The position numbers were made by a program, and so were the translations under genes. The notes beneath the pieces were generated by a model. The model did not search any database, was not told the origin of the DNA, and worked only from the letters and a program-made list of their open reading frames with translations. Below are positions 1 to 8,628 of a DNA stretch of 35,362 nt, piece by piece. The first letter of the stretch is position 1; each line of letters begins with the position of its first letter. The stretch comes from CAZXWN01 sp964644695 [NCBI: uncultured bacterium] (lineage in GTDB: Bacteria > UBP4 > UBA4092), in the NCBI GenBank assembly GCA_964644695.1, contig CAZXWN010000019.1, positions 1 to 35,362 of the forward strand, given 5' to 3'.

Positions 1-551
1 GGGTAGAACAGGGGGTTATTTGCAATCCAGCGCCAGGTATGGAATAGCCAGAGGATGCGGATAGTCAGAATAGGGACAGGTACAGATAATAAGATGCCGA
101 TAAATAAGAAAGCGGAAAAGTCTGTTTTCTTAAAAAGAAAGTGTCTTGAGAAAAAGAGAATAGACTTCAATAAAATCAATCCCAGAACGGCCGGAGTATA
201 TTTCCCCTTTTTAGATTTATATTTCGGGGTCAAATCTTCAAACTGGACAACAGGTGTTGTTTGGTTACGCATGAGATTAAGCCGATGTTCAAAACGGTCC
301 ATCCAGTAGGATAAGGAAAACCATCCCAGAATATAAGAAATCAGAATCAGCAACATGAACCAGGGGATCCAGTCCGGTTTTCGGGCTGCCCATAATAAGA
401 TGGGAATTATCAAAACCCATACCAGATAAATGAGCAGGGATTTCATAAAATAGCGTCTATATTGGGCCGGGAGGTCTGCCAGAGAAGACCCGTTATACGC
501 ATTTTTGGGTATCAGATATTTTTCAAGGTCAATATTATACTTATTCAGCAT
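1..551 (-). CDS. Polytopic membrane protein, partial (C-terminus cut by window edge)
   Basis: Translating the minus strand from an ATG at 551 gives an open frame of 183 codons that runs off the window at base 1. It begins MLNKYNIDLEKYLIPKN and contains at least three strongly hydrophobic stretches separated by basic loops, so it is an integral membrane protein; I do not recognise a family. The ATG lies inside the last codons of the upstream membrane-protein gene (11-nt overlap), with GGGA about 7 nt before it, so translational coupling is likely. Near the edge it reads RILWLF...NNPLF, resembling RLWFYLKKNPL near the end of the upstream protein, and both begin with an LIP motif and a PxQY motif. 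The two may therefore be diverged tandem paralogues; this is inference from short matches. Confidence 0.75.
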   Translation of the reverse strand, partial: MLNKYNIDLEKYLIPKNAYNGSSLADLPAQYRRYFMKSLLIYLVWVLIIPILLWAARKPDWIPWFMLLILISYILGWFSLSYWMDRFEHRLNLMRNQTTPVVQFEDLTPKYKSKKGKYTPAVLGLILLKSILFFSRHFLFKKTDFSAFLFIGILLSVPVPILTIRILWLFHTWRWIANNPLFY

Positions 552-1677
552 TTACATTCCCAAGAGAAAGTGGATTCTTTTTCAGGTAGAACCAGAGACG
601 AATGTTCCAGACCAAGGGGATGGACACAAAAAATAATAACAGGGATGTAGGAAGACAGAAAATACTATCAGTGTCAGTGACAGAAAAACCTCTTATAATA
701 AGCACATAAAAAAGCGTATAACTCCAATAAAACCAAAGCACAAAAAGAGTCGACCTAGTCCAATAAGTCCTGAATAGATAACCACTCATATATTTTCTGG
801 GGTTTGCTGGCGGTTCCAGAGGATAGTATTCTTTCCCAGTTTTCTGAAGAAAGACGGAAGTGTTTAATCCCCTCAAAATATACTTTTGAAATATCCCACT
901 GGTTATAAGACTTATCAGTAATCCAATGGAAATTGAAAGTAAAAAATAAGAGCAATAAACCGGATTTTTTATGTGGATGATACCAACATACAGAAAAACG
1001 AAAACATAATATCCAATATTCCCAAGTGATTTTGAGCGGAGGATATTCTCATATTCACGCAGAGGGGCCTGAATCAAAATATCCACAGGGATAACAGAGA
1101 AGAACAAACTATCTACCAATCCTTCAAATACGGACTTTTTACTCCAAAGGTTCCATGAGAGGTTCGTGTCGCTTTGGAGGAAAGGATTTTGTTTTTTTAT
1201 GAATCGGGTGAATTGAAAGAAACAGACCATAGTGATAAGAAAAGGAAACACAATAAGGATAAATGCCAGATAGGGGAAAATCATCATCTCTCTATGAGTA
1301 TAAGGAGTGAATAGAGATGGAAAAAACAAAAAAAAAATAATAAATCCCTGTACATAGAAAAAAAGAGTTAAGGTAAAAAAACTATCCGGTTTTGTTGGGA
1401 GTTGGTTCAATCTGGAGAGGATAGCAGGTTTTAATTTTTCGAAAATAATCATCCCCAGAACAATGAATAATGCGGAAATAGCCAGCGTTATAAGAAAGAA
1501 AGACATTTTTTGGAATCTGAAAGATACAATAAAAAACAGAGAAAGCCCGAGGAGATGACCCATGAGATTTTTATAGACATGTTTAAAGAGAAAGAAAGGG
1601 TATTGTGAAGGCTGTGCTTTTTCGAAAAGATTTTGAGGAACAAGTTGTGGAATCAATAATCGGCTAAACAGGTTCAT
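541..1677 (-). CDS. Polytopic inner-membrane protein of unknown family
   Basis: A 378-residue protein very rich in Phe, Leu and Ile, with roughly eight predicted membrane segments (for example around residues 40-75, 100-120, 135-155, 220-262 and 310-365) and no catalytic motif that I recognise. The start at 1677 has a good GGGAGG ribosome site about 7 nt upstream. A TATAAT (1695-1700, minus strand) lies so close to the start that, if used, the leader would be only about ten bases. It overlaps the next gene by 11 nt, so the pair is probably co-transcribed and coupled, perhaps as two subunits of one membrane complex or transporter. It is divergent from the esterase/ankyrin operon. No ATP-binding or other soluble partner is visible in the window. 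Confidence 0.8.
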   Translation of the reverse strand: MNLFSRLLIPQLVPQNLFEKAQPSQYPFFLFKHVYKNLMGHLLGLSLFFIVSFRFQKMSFFLITLAISALFIVLGMIIFEKLKPAILSRLNQLPTKPDSFFTLTLFFYVQGFIIFFLFFPSLFTPYTHREMMIFPYLAFILIVFPFLITMVCFFQFTRFIKKQNPFLQSDTNLSWNLWSKKSVFEGLVDSLFFSVIPVDILIQAPLREYENILRSKSLGNIGYYVFVFLYVGIIHIKNPVYCSYFLLSISIGLLISLITSGIFQKYILRGLNTSVFLQKTGKEYYPLEPPANPRKYMSGYLFRTYWTRSTLFVLWFYWSYTLFYVLIIRGFSVTDTDSIFCLPTSLLLFFVSIPLVWNIRLWFYLKKNPLSLGNVNAE

Positions 1678-1804
1678 GGTCGCCCTCCCGGTTCATTATA
1701 CACAAAATGATTAACCTGGGGAATGGAGATGTTTTGGGGAGGGGGGAAATTAAAATGGGGCAGGGGATAAAAAAAGAATTTTTGGGATTATTTTTTTAGG
1801 GATG

Positions 1805-1831
1805 TTCGTTCCTGGTTCGTTTCTGATTCGT
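1805..1831 (+). promoter_or_regulatory. Triple TTCGT direct repeat, 11-bp period (site A)
   Basis: TTCGT occurs at 1805, 1816 and 1827, exactly 11 bp apart, so all three copies face the same side of the helix. The core between copies 2 and 3 is TTCGTTTCTGATTCGT. It ends 14 bp before a TATAAT at 1846 and occupies the place of a -35 element, as tandem sites of OmpR/PhoB-type activators do. Closely matching copies occur at 11212, 18406 and, on the other strand, 28756. The function as an operator is inferred. Confidence 0.55.
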
Positions 1832-1845
1832 CGGTGATGGGGTGT

Positions 1846-1851
1846 TATAAT
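1846..1851 (+). promoter_or_regulatory. -10 box of the esterase/ankyrin operon
   Basis: A perfect TATAAT lies 10 bp before the esterase ATG, and no good -35 hexamer is found at 16-18 bp upstream. A start site 6-7 bp downstream would leave a leader of only about four bases, so this mRNA may be leaderless or nearly so. Lack of a -35 agrees with dependence on an activator bound at the adjacent TTCGT repeats. Confidence 0.5.
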
Positions 1852-1861
1852 ATGGGACATT

Positions 1862-3193
1862 ATGAGGACACCCCTAAAACTATACTTCTTGATATGCTTT
1901 ATTGCATGTTATGGATTGGCCCTGAGTGCCGACCCAATGATTTTTCGATTTGACCCTTCCGTGAATGGAGGCCGACCGTATCTGGAGTCGAGTGTCTTGG
2001 ATAAACCGGTGGATACGACGCTTCGCGTTACGGTTTATGCAGTCGATGGCCCGACAGCCAAAGATACGACAGTGATGGAGGTGAAAACATTTCCCTCCGA
2101 TAAGCCCTTCAAGGTGGAGATTCCGGATCGTGGGAAAGGTCGGGAAGTGGTCGGTGTTTTGGTTCAGTATGAATCTGACTCAACGAAGGCCGCCCCCATC
2201 AAAGATTTTCGGGCGTTGTCTCTGACGACAGGAAAAGTCATTGATGATATGGGAAACCCGAACTGGAAGACTCCGAAGGATTTGCGCCAGTACTGGGACC
2301 GGAGTTTGAAGGAATTAAAAAAATATCCGTTTGGGGTGACAGTGATACCGGCTCCGAAACGCAATTCATCCACGGGGAATTGTTATCAGATTTTGATTAA
2401 TTCCTATGGGAATGTGACCGTGTCGGCCTGGTATTTTGTTCCGAAGTCTGGAGACCGGTTAGCAGGCGTTACGACCGATAAGAAATTTCCGGCCGTCCTG
2501 AGTATGCCGGGGTATGGTGGTGGAATCAACCCTGTTGATTTGACGGCACAGGGATATGCCAGCTTAGCTTTGAGTCCTCGTGGTATGGGGGAAAGCTCAA
2601 CCTGGTGGAATCGGCCTCCGAATTATCATCTGAATAATTTGGATAATCGGGAGAAGACCTATTATCGTCAGGGATATCTGGATGGGGTGAGAGGAATAGA
2701 TTTTTTAGTGTCTCGTCCGGAGATAGATGACAGTCGGTTGTGTACTGAAGGCGGGAGCCAGGGCGGTGCTTATGCGGTAGCGGTGGCAGCCATCGATCAG
2801 AGGGTGGATGTGTGTGCGACGCATGTGCCTTCACTTTCAAACTTTCCTGATTTTGGTTTAATTGGCCGAGCCGGAACTTCCACCAGTTGGTTACCTGCCA
2901 TGCAGGATAAGAAAAAGGGTAAAGCGAATTCCCGTACCATGCAATATCTGGACACCGGAAATTTGGCGACGCTGTTGAAGATACCGACTTATGTGACGGT
3001 AGGTAATTTAGACATGGTGTGTCCGGCATTGAATGGAATCGTGATAAAAAATCGGGCGGCTCGAAATGGTGTCCCGACGGGAATTACTTTTGGCCCGATG
3101 GCAGGTCATACCGTTACAACAGAGATGCGGAAAGCGGCGCGGGATTTTATGGCGGAATATTTGAAACCGATTCCGGAGAATATTTCAAAATAA
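1862..3193 (+). CDS. Secreted alpha/beta hydrolase, acetyl xylan esterase (AXE1) family
   Basis: A 443-residue protein with a Sec signal peptide (about residues 1-23, hydrophobic core LYFLICFIACYGLAL), so it is exported. After an N-terminal beta-rich region (about 25-110) it has the acetyl-xylan-esterase/cephalosporin-C-deacetylase fold: an oxyanion-side motif PGYGGG near 216-221, SPRGMGES near 238-245, the nucleophile elbow GGSQGG with Ser299, the acid Asp384 in GNLDMVCP and His416 in AGHT. The triad is thus complete. Known members remove acetyl groups from xylan or small esters; the actual substrate here is unknown. The start is supported by the signal peptide, but no Shine-Dalgarno precedes it within the predicted short leader. 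It heads an apparent operon with three ankyrin genes, the first starting 43 bp downstream. Confidence 0.85.
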   Translation: MRTPLKLYFLICFIACYGLALSADPMIFRFDPSVNGGRPYLESSVLDKPVDTTLRVTVYAVDGPTAKDTTVMEVKTFPSDKPFKVEIPDRGKGREVVGVLVQYESDSTKAAPIKDFRALSLTTGKVIDDMGNPNWKTPKDLRQYWDRSLKELKKYPFGVTVIPAPKRNSSTGNCYQILINSYGNVTVSAWYFVPKSGDRLAGVTTDKKFPAVLSMPGYGGGINPVDLTAQGYASLALSPRGMGESSTWWNRPPNYHLNNLDNREKTYYRQGYLDGVRGIDFLVSRPEIDDSRLCTEGGSQGGAYAVAVAAIDQRVDVCATHVPSLSNFPDFGLIGRAGTSTSWLPAMQDKKKGKANSRTMQYLDTGNLATLLKIPTYVTVGNLDMVCPALNGIVIKNRAARNGVPTGITFGPMAGHTVTTEMRKAARDFMAEYLKPIPENISK

Positions 3194-3236
3194 TTCAAGA
3201 AGGCTGTAATCTATCAGCGATTTTCACAGGGAGACT

Positions 3237-3998
3237 ATGGTGAAGATACAATACATTATTCTGGCGGTCATTCTTCTTATTCTGGTTATTCTCTCCATCC
3301 CTTTTTTTAGTGAAGATAAAACCTCTGCGTTATTTGAGGCGGCGCGGTTGGGTAATATCGAAAAGGTAAAGAAGCTGATTTATAACGGAGCCGATTATAA
3401 TGCCAGGAACGAAAAAGGCATTACCGTATTAATGACGGCGGCAGTCACCGACCATCCTGAAATCGTGAAACTTTTATTAGACAAAGGCGCTCCTATCAAT
3501 GTAAAAAATAATTCTGGGAGTACCGCCTTGATGTACATTGCCGACAAGGGTCATCCCGATGTGGTGAAACTTCTGATTCAGAATGGTGCAGACATTAATG
3601 AGAAAAATGAATATGGCTGGACGGCATTATTGATTGCCGCTCTCAATGGCCATGCGGAAGCAGTCAAACTCCTCATTGATGCGGGAGCCGATATTAATGC
3701 CAGGGAAGTTAACACGGGAAGTACGGCTATGATGATAGCCAACAACAAAGGGCATGGGGATGTGGTGAAACTTCTTGTTGAAAGTGGCGCCCTGATTAAT
3801 GATAAAGATAAGAATGGTGTGACGGTATTGATGGTCGCTGCTGATAAAGGTTTCACGGAGACCGTGAAGTTGTTGATCAAAAATGGTGCTGATGTAAATA
3901 TGAAAGATAACAATAGGTGGACCGCATTAAAATTGGCTGAGAAAAAGAACCATACGGAGATAGTGAATTTGTTGAAGGATGCGGGAGCCAAGGAATAA
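3237..3998 (+). CDS. Membrane-anchored or exported ankyrin repeat protein 1
   Basis: A 253-residue protein with a hydrophobic N-terminal segment (about 5-24, IILAVILLILVILSIPFF) followed by seven 33-residue ankyrin repeats filling the rest (about 31-253), each with the TALxxAAxxGHxxVVKLLIxxGADxN pattern. Repeat 4 carries one extra residue and repeat 7 is a shortened cap ending DAGAKE. The hydrophobic segment has no clear cleavage site, so it may be a signal anchor placing the repeats outside the cytoplasm. AGGGAG lies only 3 nt before the ATG but 6 nt before the GTG that follows (3240), so initiation at that GTG is possible. Ankyrin repeats bind proteins; the partner is unknown. It lies 43 bp after the esterase and is probably co-transcribed with it. 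Confidence 0.9.
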   Translation: MVKIQYIILAVILLILVILSIPFFSEDKTSALFEAARLGNIEKVKKLIYNGADYNARNEKGITVLMTAAVTDHPEIVKLLLDKGAPINVKNNSGSTALMYIADKGHPDVVKLLIQNGADINEKNEYGWTALLIAALNGHAEAVKLLIDAGADINAREVNTGSTAMMIANNKGHGDVVKLLVESGALINDKDKNGVTVLMVAADKGFTETVKLLIKNGADVNMKDNNRWTALKLAEKKNHTEIVNLLKDAGAKE

Positions 3999-4075
3999 CA
4001 GGGTAGGGATGTCTGAGTTGTTTATGTGATGGGGAACAGGGTCGGTAAAACATTTCAGAAACAGGAGATTTGAAA

Positions 4076-4852
4076 ATGAGAAACCGCATTGGGTGTTGGG
4101 TCATGATGGTGGGGCTGATGTGTTTTATGAGTACCATGTGTGTGGGGAAAAAGATTGTAAATAGTGAGCAGCTTGATTGGAATCAAAAACTGATTGAAGT
4201 CGCGGAAAACGGTGATGGAGAGCTGGGGCGGATTTTGATTGGGTATGGGGCGGATGTGAATTGGAAGAATGAAACCGGTGCTTCAGCTTTGTTCCGAGCG
4301 GTGGAGGGTGGTCATTTAGATTTTGTGAAGCTGCTGGCAGCTCACGGGGCGAACCTCAACCTGTTGGGGAAAGAAGATGAGTCGGTCCTGATGGTGGCCG
4401 CCATGATGGGACATGGGGAGATGGTGAGATATCTTTTGGGACAGGGAATCCGGGTGAATCAAAAAAACATTTGCGGTGAGACGGCTTTGAGTCTGGCGGT
4501 GCGTGGGGGACATGCGGAAATCGTCCAGATGCTTTTGGATAAACATGCTTTAGTGAATGTGACGGACAACACTCGCATGACGCCATTGATGGAGGCTGCA
4601 ACTCAAGGCCACTCCGACATCCTTCGGTTATTGTTGAGTCATAAGGCAAAAGTGAATATGTTAGATATCGACAAACGGTCGGCGTTGATGAAGGCGGTTA
4701 TCCGAGGTCATGAAGAAATCGTTGTCATCTTAATCAAGGCGGGTGCGGATATGAAGGTGAAGGATGCTGATGGACGGACCTGTCTGAATTGGGCCCGATG
4801 GATGGGACAGACACAGATTGCAAGGCTGTTAATGAAAGCCGGGGCGAAATAA
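4076..4852 (+). CDS. Exported ankyrin repeat protein 2
   Basis: A 258-residue protein with a Sec-type signal peptide (about residues 1-23, core CWVMMVGLMCFMSTMC), then seven ankyrin repeats from about residue 36 to the C-terminus, the last a short cap ending KAGAK. I chose the ATG at 4076 because AGGAGA sits 7 nt before it; an in-frame TTG at 4070 lies almost on top of that site. It is a tandem paralogue of the genes on either side, with the same repeat number but strongly diverged sequence, so the duplications are old. Its TAA overlaps the ATG of the third ankyrin gene by one base, indicating translational coupling. The binding partner is unknown; the esterase at the head of the operon is one candidate. 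Confidence 0.9.
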   Translation: MRNRIGCWVMMVGLMCFMSTMCVGKKIVNSEQLDWNQKLIEVAENGDGELGRILIGYGADVNWKNETGASALFRAVEGGHLDFVKLLAAHGANLNLLGKEDESVLMVAAMMGHGEMVRYLLGQGIRVNQKNICGETALSLAVRGGHAEIVQMLLDKHALVNVTDNTRMTPLMEAATQGHSDILRLLLSHKAKVNMLDIDKRSALMKAVIRGHEEIVVILIKAGADMKVKDADGRTCLNWARWMGQTQIARLLMKAGAK

Positions 4853-5610
4853 TGATAAATAAAAGATGGCTGATGATTCTAGGGCTGTCGTTTATTCTTT
4901 GCTCATCAGGTTACAGTGAAAACCCGATGAGCCAGGAAGAATTAAACAATCATTTGAGAGTGAGTGTACAGTCGGGGAATGTTCAGTCTGCAGAGGCTTT
5001 GATTAAACAGGGTGCGGATGTGAATGCTGTTGAGAGAGGCGTTGAAAATTTAACTCTGTTGGAAACGGCCACGGATTATGGCAATTATGAAATGGTAAAG
5101 ATGTTAGTGGCTCAGGGTGCGGTGATGGAATCCAAAAAATATGAACCGTGGCCGTTATTGAAACGTGCCGCCGTGAGTGGAAATAAAGAAATCGTGAAAT
5201 TATATTTGGATAAAGGTTTGGATCCGAATGTGAAAGATGCCTGCGGTGATACGGTTTTGATATGTGCCGCTTATAACAATCATCCGGATGTGGTGAAATT
5301 GTTATGGGAACGGGAAGGCAGAGGGGATGAGGGGCGCTGCCCAACTTTAGTATGGTGTGCCGCTGCGGGTTTGAAAGACCAGGTAAAGCGAGAGTTAAAA
5401 CCAAACGTTAATGTGAATGTGAAATCCATTTGGGGGATGACTGCGCTCATGTGGGCCGCCAATAATGGGCATCAGGAAATTGTGAAATTACTCATTGCCC
5501 GGGGCGCTCAAGTAAATTTGAAATGTGGAGAGAGAACCGCACTTCAAATGGCTCGACAAAATGGTCATAAAGAAATCGTGTCGATGTTGAAAAAAACTGG
5601 GGCGAAATAA
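4852..5610 (+). CDS. Exported ankyrin repeat protein 3
   Basis: A 252-residue protein with an N-terminal signal peptide (about residues 1-22, core WLMILGLSFILCSSG) and about seven ankyrin repeats (from about residue 30). Repeats 4 and 5 (around 129-190) are degenerate: the GH helix-loop signature is partly replaced by a charged stretch, WEREGRGDEGR, and a shortened loop. The C-terminal cap ends KTGAK, like its two upstream paralogues. The start is the ATG in TAATG that overlaps the preceding stop codon; the open frame continues farther upstream but the signal peptide supports this ATG. It is the last gene of the esterase/ankyrin operon and is followed at once by a terminator hairpin. Confidence 0.9.
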   Translation: MINKRWLMILGLSFILCSSGYSENPMSQEELNNHLRVSVQSGNVQSAEALIKQGADVNAVERGVENLTLLETATDYGNYEMVKMLVAQGAVMESKKYEPWPLLKRAAVSGNKEIVKLYLDKGLDPNVKDACGDTVLICAAYNNHPDVVKLLWEREGRGDEGRCPTLVWCAAAGLKDQVKRELKPNVNVNVKSIWGMTALMWAANNGHQEIVKLLIARGAQVNLKCGERTALQMARQNGHKEIVSMLKKTGAK

Positions 5611-5616
5611 TAAAAG

Positions 5617-5650
5617 AAAAGGAACCCTTCCGAGAAAGGATTCCTTTTTT
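5617..5650. terminator. Bidirectional Rho-independent terminator
   Basis: AAAAGGAA (5617-5624) pairs with TTCCTTTT (5641-5648), with partial further pairing of CCCTT and AAAGG inside. It ends in a T run on the plus strand and, because of AAAAGAAAA at its left side, also has a T-rich tail on the minus strand. It lies between the convergent ankyrin 3 and UPF0182 genes and can serve both. Confidence 0.75.
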
Positions 5651-5670
5651 CAGTGTTAATAACTTGTGAA

Positions 5671-8421
5671 TTAATTTGACTGTCGTTCGAGCTGTCGGAG
5701 AGAGTTTTGCAGGAGTTTCATTTCTTCTCCATAGCCAGCCCAATCGCCTGCCTTGAGTTTCTGTTGCGCGCGTTCATAGTGAGTCGCAGCCTGCCGCGCC
5801 AGTTCTTTGATGGAGGTGGCTGTGTTAATGCTTTCTTTTTGTTTCGCGGTGGTGTCGGTGGAGTCTGTTGATGGGGCTTCCTGGAGAGTGCCGCCGGTCA
5901 AACCTGCTTTGCCTCCGAAGATGGCCGCGAGCGCATCCTCCAGAGTGGATTCCATAGCAATCTGTTCATCATAAGCCACGACCACTCGTTTGAGTTCCGG
6001 AATCTGTGACTGTTCGGATTTGAGATAGAGGGGTTCCACATAGAGGATGGAATTCTCAATCGGGATAACCAGGAGGTTCCCTCGGAGAACACGAGAGCCC
6101 TGTTGATTCCACAAAGATAGTTGCGGAGAGATGACAGGGTCTTGATCGATACGGGCCTCAATTTGCTGAGGACCATAGACGAGTCGGTCTTTGGGGAATT
6201 TATAGACAATCAGTTTTCCATAGTCTGGATAATCTGACTTGGCCGCCATCCATGCAATCATGTTGGTCTTGGTCGCTGGTGTGAAAGGAACCATCATCAT
6301 GAACTGTTCTTTAGGTTCACCGGGTAACCGCATGATGTTGTAATAGGGGTCAAGGGTCTGGATTTTATCTCCAAAAGTTTCCTTGGGGAAGGTCCATTTG
6401 TCTTCCTGATTGTAGAGGATATGGGAATCTGTCATGTGGTAAGTTTTGAAGATTTCTGCCTGAAGCGTGAACAGAAATTCTGGATACCGGAGATTATCTT
6501 TGAGAGATTCGGGGATGGCAGTGAGAGGCTTGAACAAGCCAGGGAACACCTTCTGCCAAGTCTGAATCAATGGGTCTGTGGGGTCACTGATGTAGGCATT
6601 TACAGAACCGTCGTAAGTATCAATGGTAATCTTCACCGCATTACGAATGTAATTGATACGGGAGCTCACGGGTTGAGAGTAGGGGAACTGATCAGTGACG
6701 GTATAAGCATCCAGAATCCAAACCAGCCGGCCCTGGTCAATGGCGATATAGGGGTCTTCGTCCAGAATGAGGAAGGGGAATATCTTGTTACAGCGTTCCA
6801 CGATATTACGACTCATTACCAAGCGGCTTTCGGGAGTAAGCCGTGAGGTAAAGAGTAAATCTGTATCACCGAATCGCCAGGCAAACATCAAGCGTTTCAG
6901 GAAGGAGTTTCCAATTTGAATCCCTGCTTTACCCTGATAGGTGGTATAGACATTTTCATTTCCTTTGGGATAATCAAATTCTTTTTCCTGAGTTTTGACG
7001 ATGACATAATCACTCTGATTTTCACCGAAATAAAGTTCAGGTCGATCAATCTTGAGTTCCGGTGGAGAGACAGGAGGAATATCCCGGATGAGGAGTTTGG
7101 GGAGGCCTTCTTTTTCAACGGCATTCACTCGGGTCATGGCCACACCGTAACCGTGGGTGTAAACTAACTTCTCATTTGTCCAGGTACGGGCATCTTTGGG
7201 GACATCAATTTCGCGGGGAGATAACATAACCTGCATGTATTCATTTCCAATGCGGTACCGGTCAATGTCCACATCAACAAATTTATAGTACTGACGAATA
7301 ACCTGGATTTGCTGATAGGTATCCCGAAGGGGCCGATAGTCCCAGAGCCGAATGTTATTCAGGGTTGGGGCATTATTTTTCAATGAGGCCTGTGAAAGGT
7401 CATGGATGGCAGCAAAGGGTTTCGACTCAATATTTTCAAGACCGTAAGCTTGGGTCGTGAATTTAATGTTGTGTTGGATATAGGGGGCTTCTTTGGAATA
7501 CTCGTTGGGTGTTACTACAAGGCGTTGAACAATTGCCGGATAGACGGCGCCGAGGATAAAAGATATGGCGATCCAGATACCTACACCCATCAGAGGCAGC
7601 ATGACTTTTTTGAGTTTGAAATTCAGGAGCAGAATGATGCCTAAAACAAGGGTCAGCCCTGTCAGTACCTGATAGGCCAGAAGGTGGGCATGAATATCTG
7701 TGTAAAAGGCGCCGAACCACTGGCGATTCTGGCTGAATAATAAATCGTAGCCAGAGAGGATATAACCGCATGATTTCAGAAGCACCAACACTCCAAGTAA
7801 TGCAGAGAGATGGGACAGAGGGCGACCGGTCAGGATAAATCGACCTCTTGTCGCGCCACGCAAAATGGCGGGGATATAAACGACCAGGGTTCCAAGCAAA
7901 GTAATAAGAGTCAGAGTGAACGCCCAATGATAAAGACCTTCCAATATCGGAAGGGTAAATATATAAAAGGAGACATCCAGTCCAAAGACAGGGTCTGGAG
8001 TGTTGAAGGGAACCCGATGGAACCATGAGACGATTTGGGTCCAGTTGAGAGCCAGCGGCATTCCAATAATAAAGGAGATGAAGGCAGTAATCAGCAGGGC
8101 AGGGCGTTGTTTTCCCAACCATTCACTGACATTCACTCGGGTTTCGCCCACATAGAGAATCTCAGGATTGGAGGGTGATTCGAGCTCTCGTTTTATAAAG
8201 TTCAATGCCAGTGCGATATTTCCCCACATGATTCCAAAGAATAACAGGAAAAAGGTTGTGCGGCTGGCGGTTTCGGTCAGTAACTGAGTCCAATAGCGGT
8301 TCGTGAATCCGACCTCCTTAAACCATAAGTAGTCGGTCATCAGGTTGATCAAGAAACCTCCGAGCATGAAAAGGGCAAAAAACAAAACAAAATAAACCGG
8401 TAATCGGGACTGTCTTCGCAT
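5671..8421 (-). CDS. UPF0182 family large membrane protein
   Basis: A 916-residue protein matching the UPF0182/COG1615 family in length and motifs. The N-terminal third (to about residue 310) holds seven or so membrane segments. It is followed by the family signature TPNEYSKEAPYIQHNI...AYGLENI and a large extracytoplasmic domain with the typical IDRPELYFGE, YVIVKTQEKEFDYP, DEDPYIAID, WILDAYT and FPYSQP motifs. The last about 80 residues form a Ser/Thr-rich linker and a helical tail (ARQAATHYERAQQKLKAGDW). The start at 8421 is chosen because GGAAGGAG lies 8 nt upstream; the frame is open for ten more codons to an ATG without such a site. The biochemical function of the family is unknown. It is monocistronic here, convergent with the ankyrin operon. 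Confidence 0.96.
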   Translation of the reverse strand: MRRQSRLPVYFVLFFALFMLGGFLINLMTDYLWFKEVGFTNRYWTQLLTETASRTTFFLLFFGIMWGNIALALNFIKRELESPSNPEILYVGETRVNVSEWLGKQRPALLITAFISFIIGMPLALNWTQIVSWFHRVPFNTPDPVFGLDVSFYIFTLPILEGLYHWAFTLTLITLLGTLVVYIPAILRGATRGRFILTGRPLSHLSALLGVLVLLKSCGYILSGYDLLFSQNRQWFGAFYTDIHAHLLAYQVLTGLTLVLGIILLLNFKLKKVMLPLMGVGIWIAISFILGAVYPAIVQRLVVTPNEYSKEAPYIQHNIKFTTQAYGLENIESKPFAAIHDLSQASLKNNAPTLNNIRLWDYRPLRDTYQQIQVIRQYYKFVDVDIDRYRIGNEYMQVMLSPREIDVPKDARTWTNEKLVYTHGYGVAMTRVNAVEKEGLPKLLIRDIPPVSPPELKIDRPELYFGENQSDYVIVKTQEKEFDYPKGNENVYTTYQGKAGIQIGNSFLKRLMFAWRFGDTDLLFTSRLTPESRLVMSRNIVERCNKIFPFLILDEDPYIAIDQGRLVWILDAYTVTDQFPYSQPVSSRINYIRNAVKITIDTYDGSVNAYISDPTDPLIQTWQKVFPGLFKPLTAIPESLKDNLRYPEFLFTLQAEIFKTYHMTDSHILYNQEDKWTFPKETFGDKIQTLDPYYNIMRLPGEPKEQFMMMVPFTPATKTNMIAWMAAKSDYPDYGKLIVYKFPKDRLVYGPQQIEARIDQDPVISPQLSLWNQQGSRVLRGNLLVIPIENSILYVEPLYLKSEQSQIPELKRVVVAYDEQIAMESTLEDALAAIFGGKAGLTGGTLQEAPSTDSTDTTAKQKESINTATSIKELARQAATHYERAQQKLKAGDWAGYGEEMKLLQNSLRQLERQSN

Positions 8422-8457
8422 AAGTAGAACTCCTTCCTCTAATGGGTCCATTCTAGC

Positions 8458-8485
8458 ATTATCCAGGGGTAATTCAGGATTTCAA
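8458..8485 (-). promoter_or_regulatory. Promoter of the UPF0182 gene
   Basis: Read on the minus strand, TTGAAA (8480-8485) is followed after 16 bp by GATAAT (8458-8463). A start near 8450 would give a leader of about 30 nt ending in the GGAAGGAG ribosome site. Confidence 0.5.
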
Positions 8486-8628
8486 TGGCGACAGGTCTTT
8501 TATAATGGCGCAAACCACAGGATTGGAACCCTTTTCAAATCAATGATAAATGAAATTAGAAAATAAATTTTTCTACAATAATAGTCGGAAATTAGTTTCC
8601 AAAAAGTGGGTTTGGATTCGAAGATTTG

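Noticed and set aside
2526-3029. 167-codon minus-strand open frame inside the esterase gene
   Set aside because: It is antisense to a gene with a full catalytic triad, has no ribosome site and encodes a low-complexity Ser/Pro/His-rich product.
3237-5610. Ankyrin genes as a phage or eukaryote-derived effector island
   Set aside because: No mobility genes, and composition, ribosome sites and operon structure match the rest of the window.
7463-8122. 219-codon minus-strand frame within UPF0182
   Set aside because: It is an alternative frame of a strongly supported family protein, with unnatural composition and no signals.
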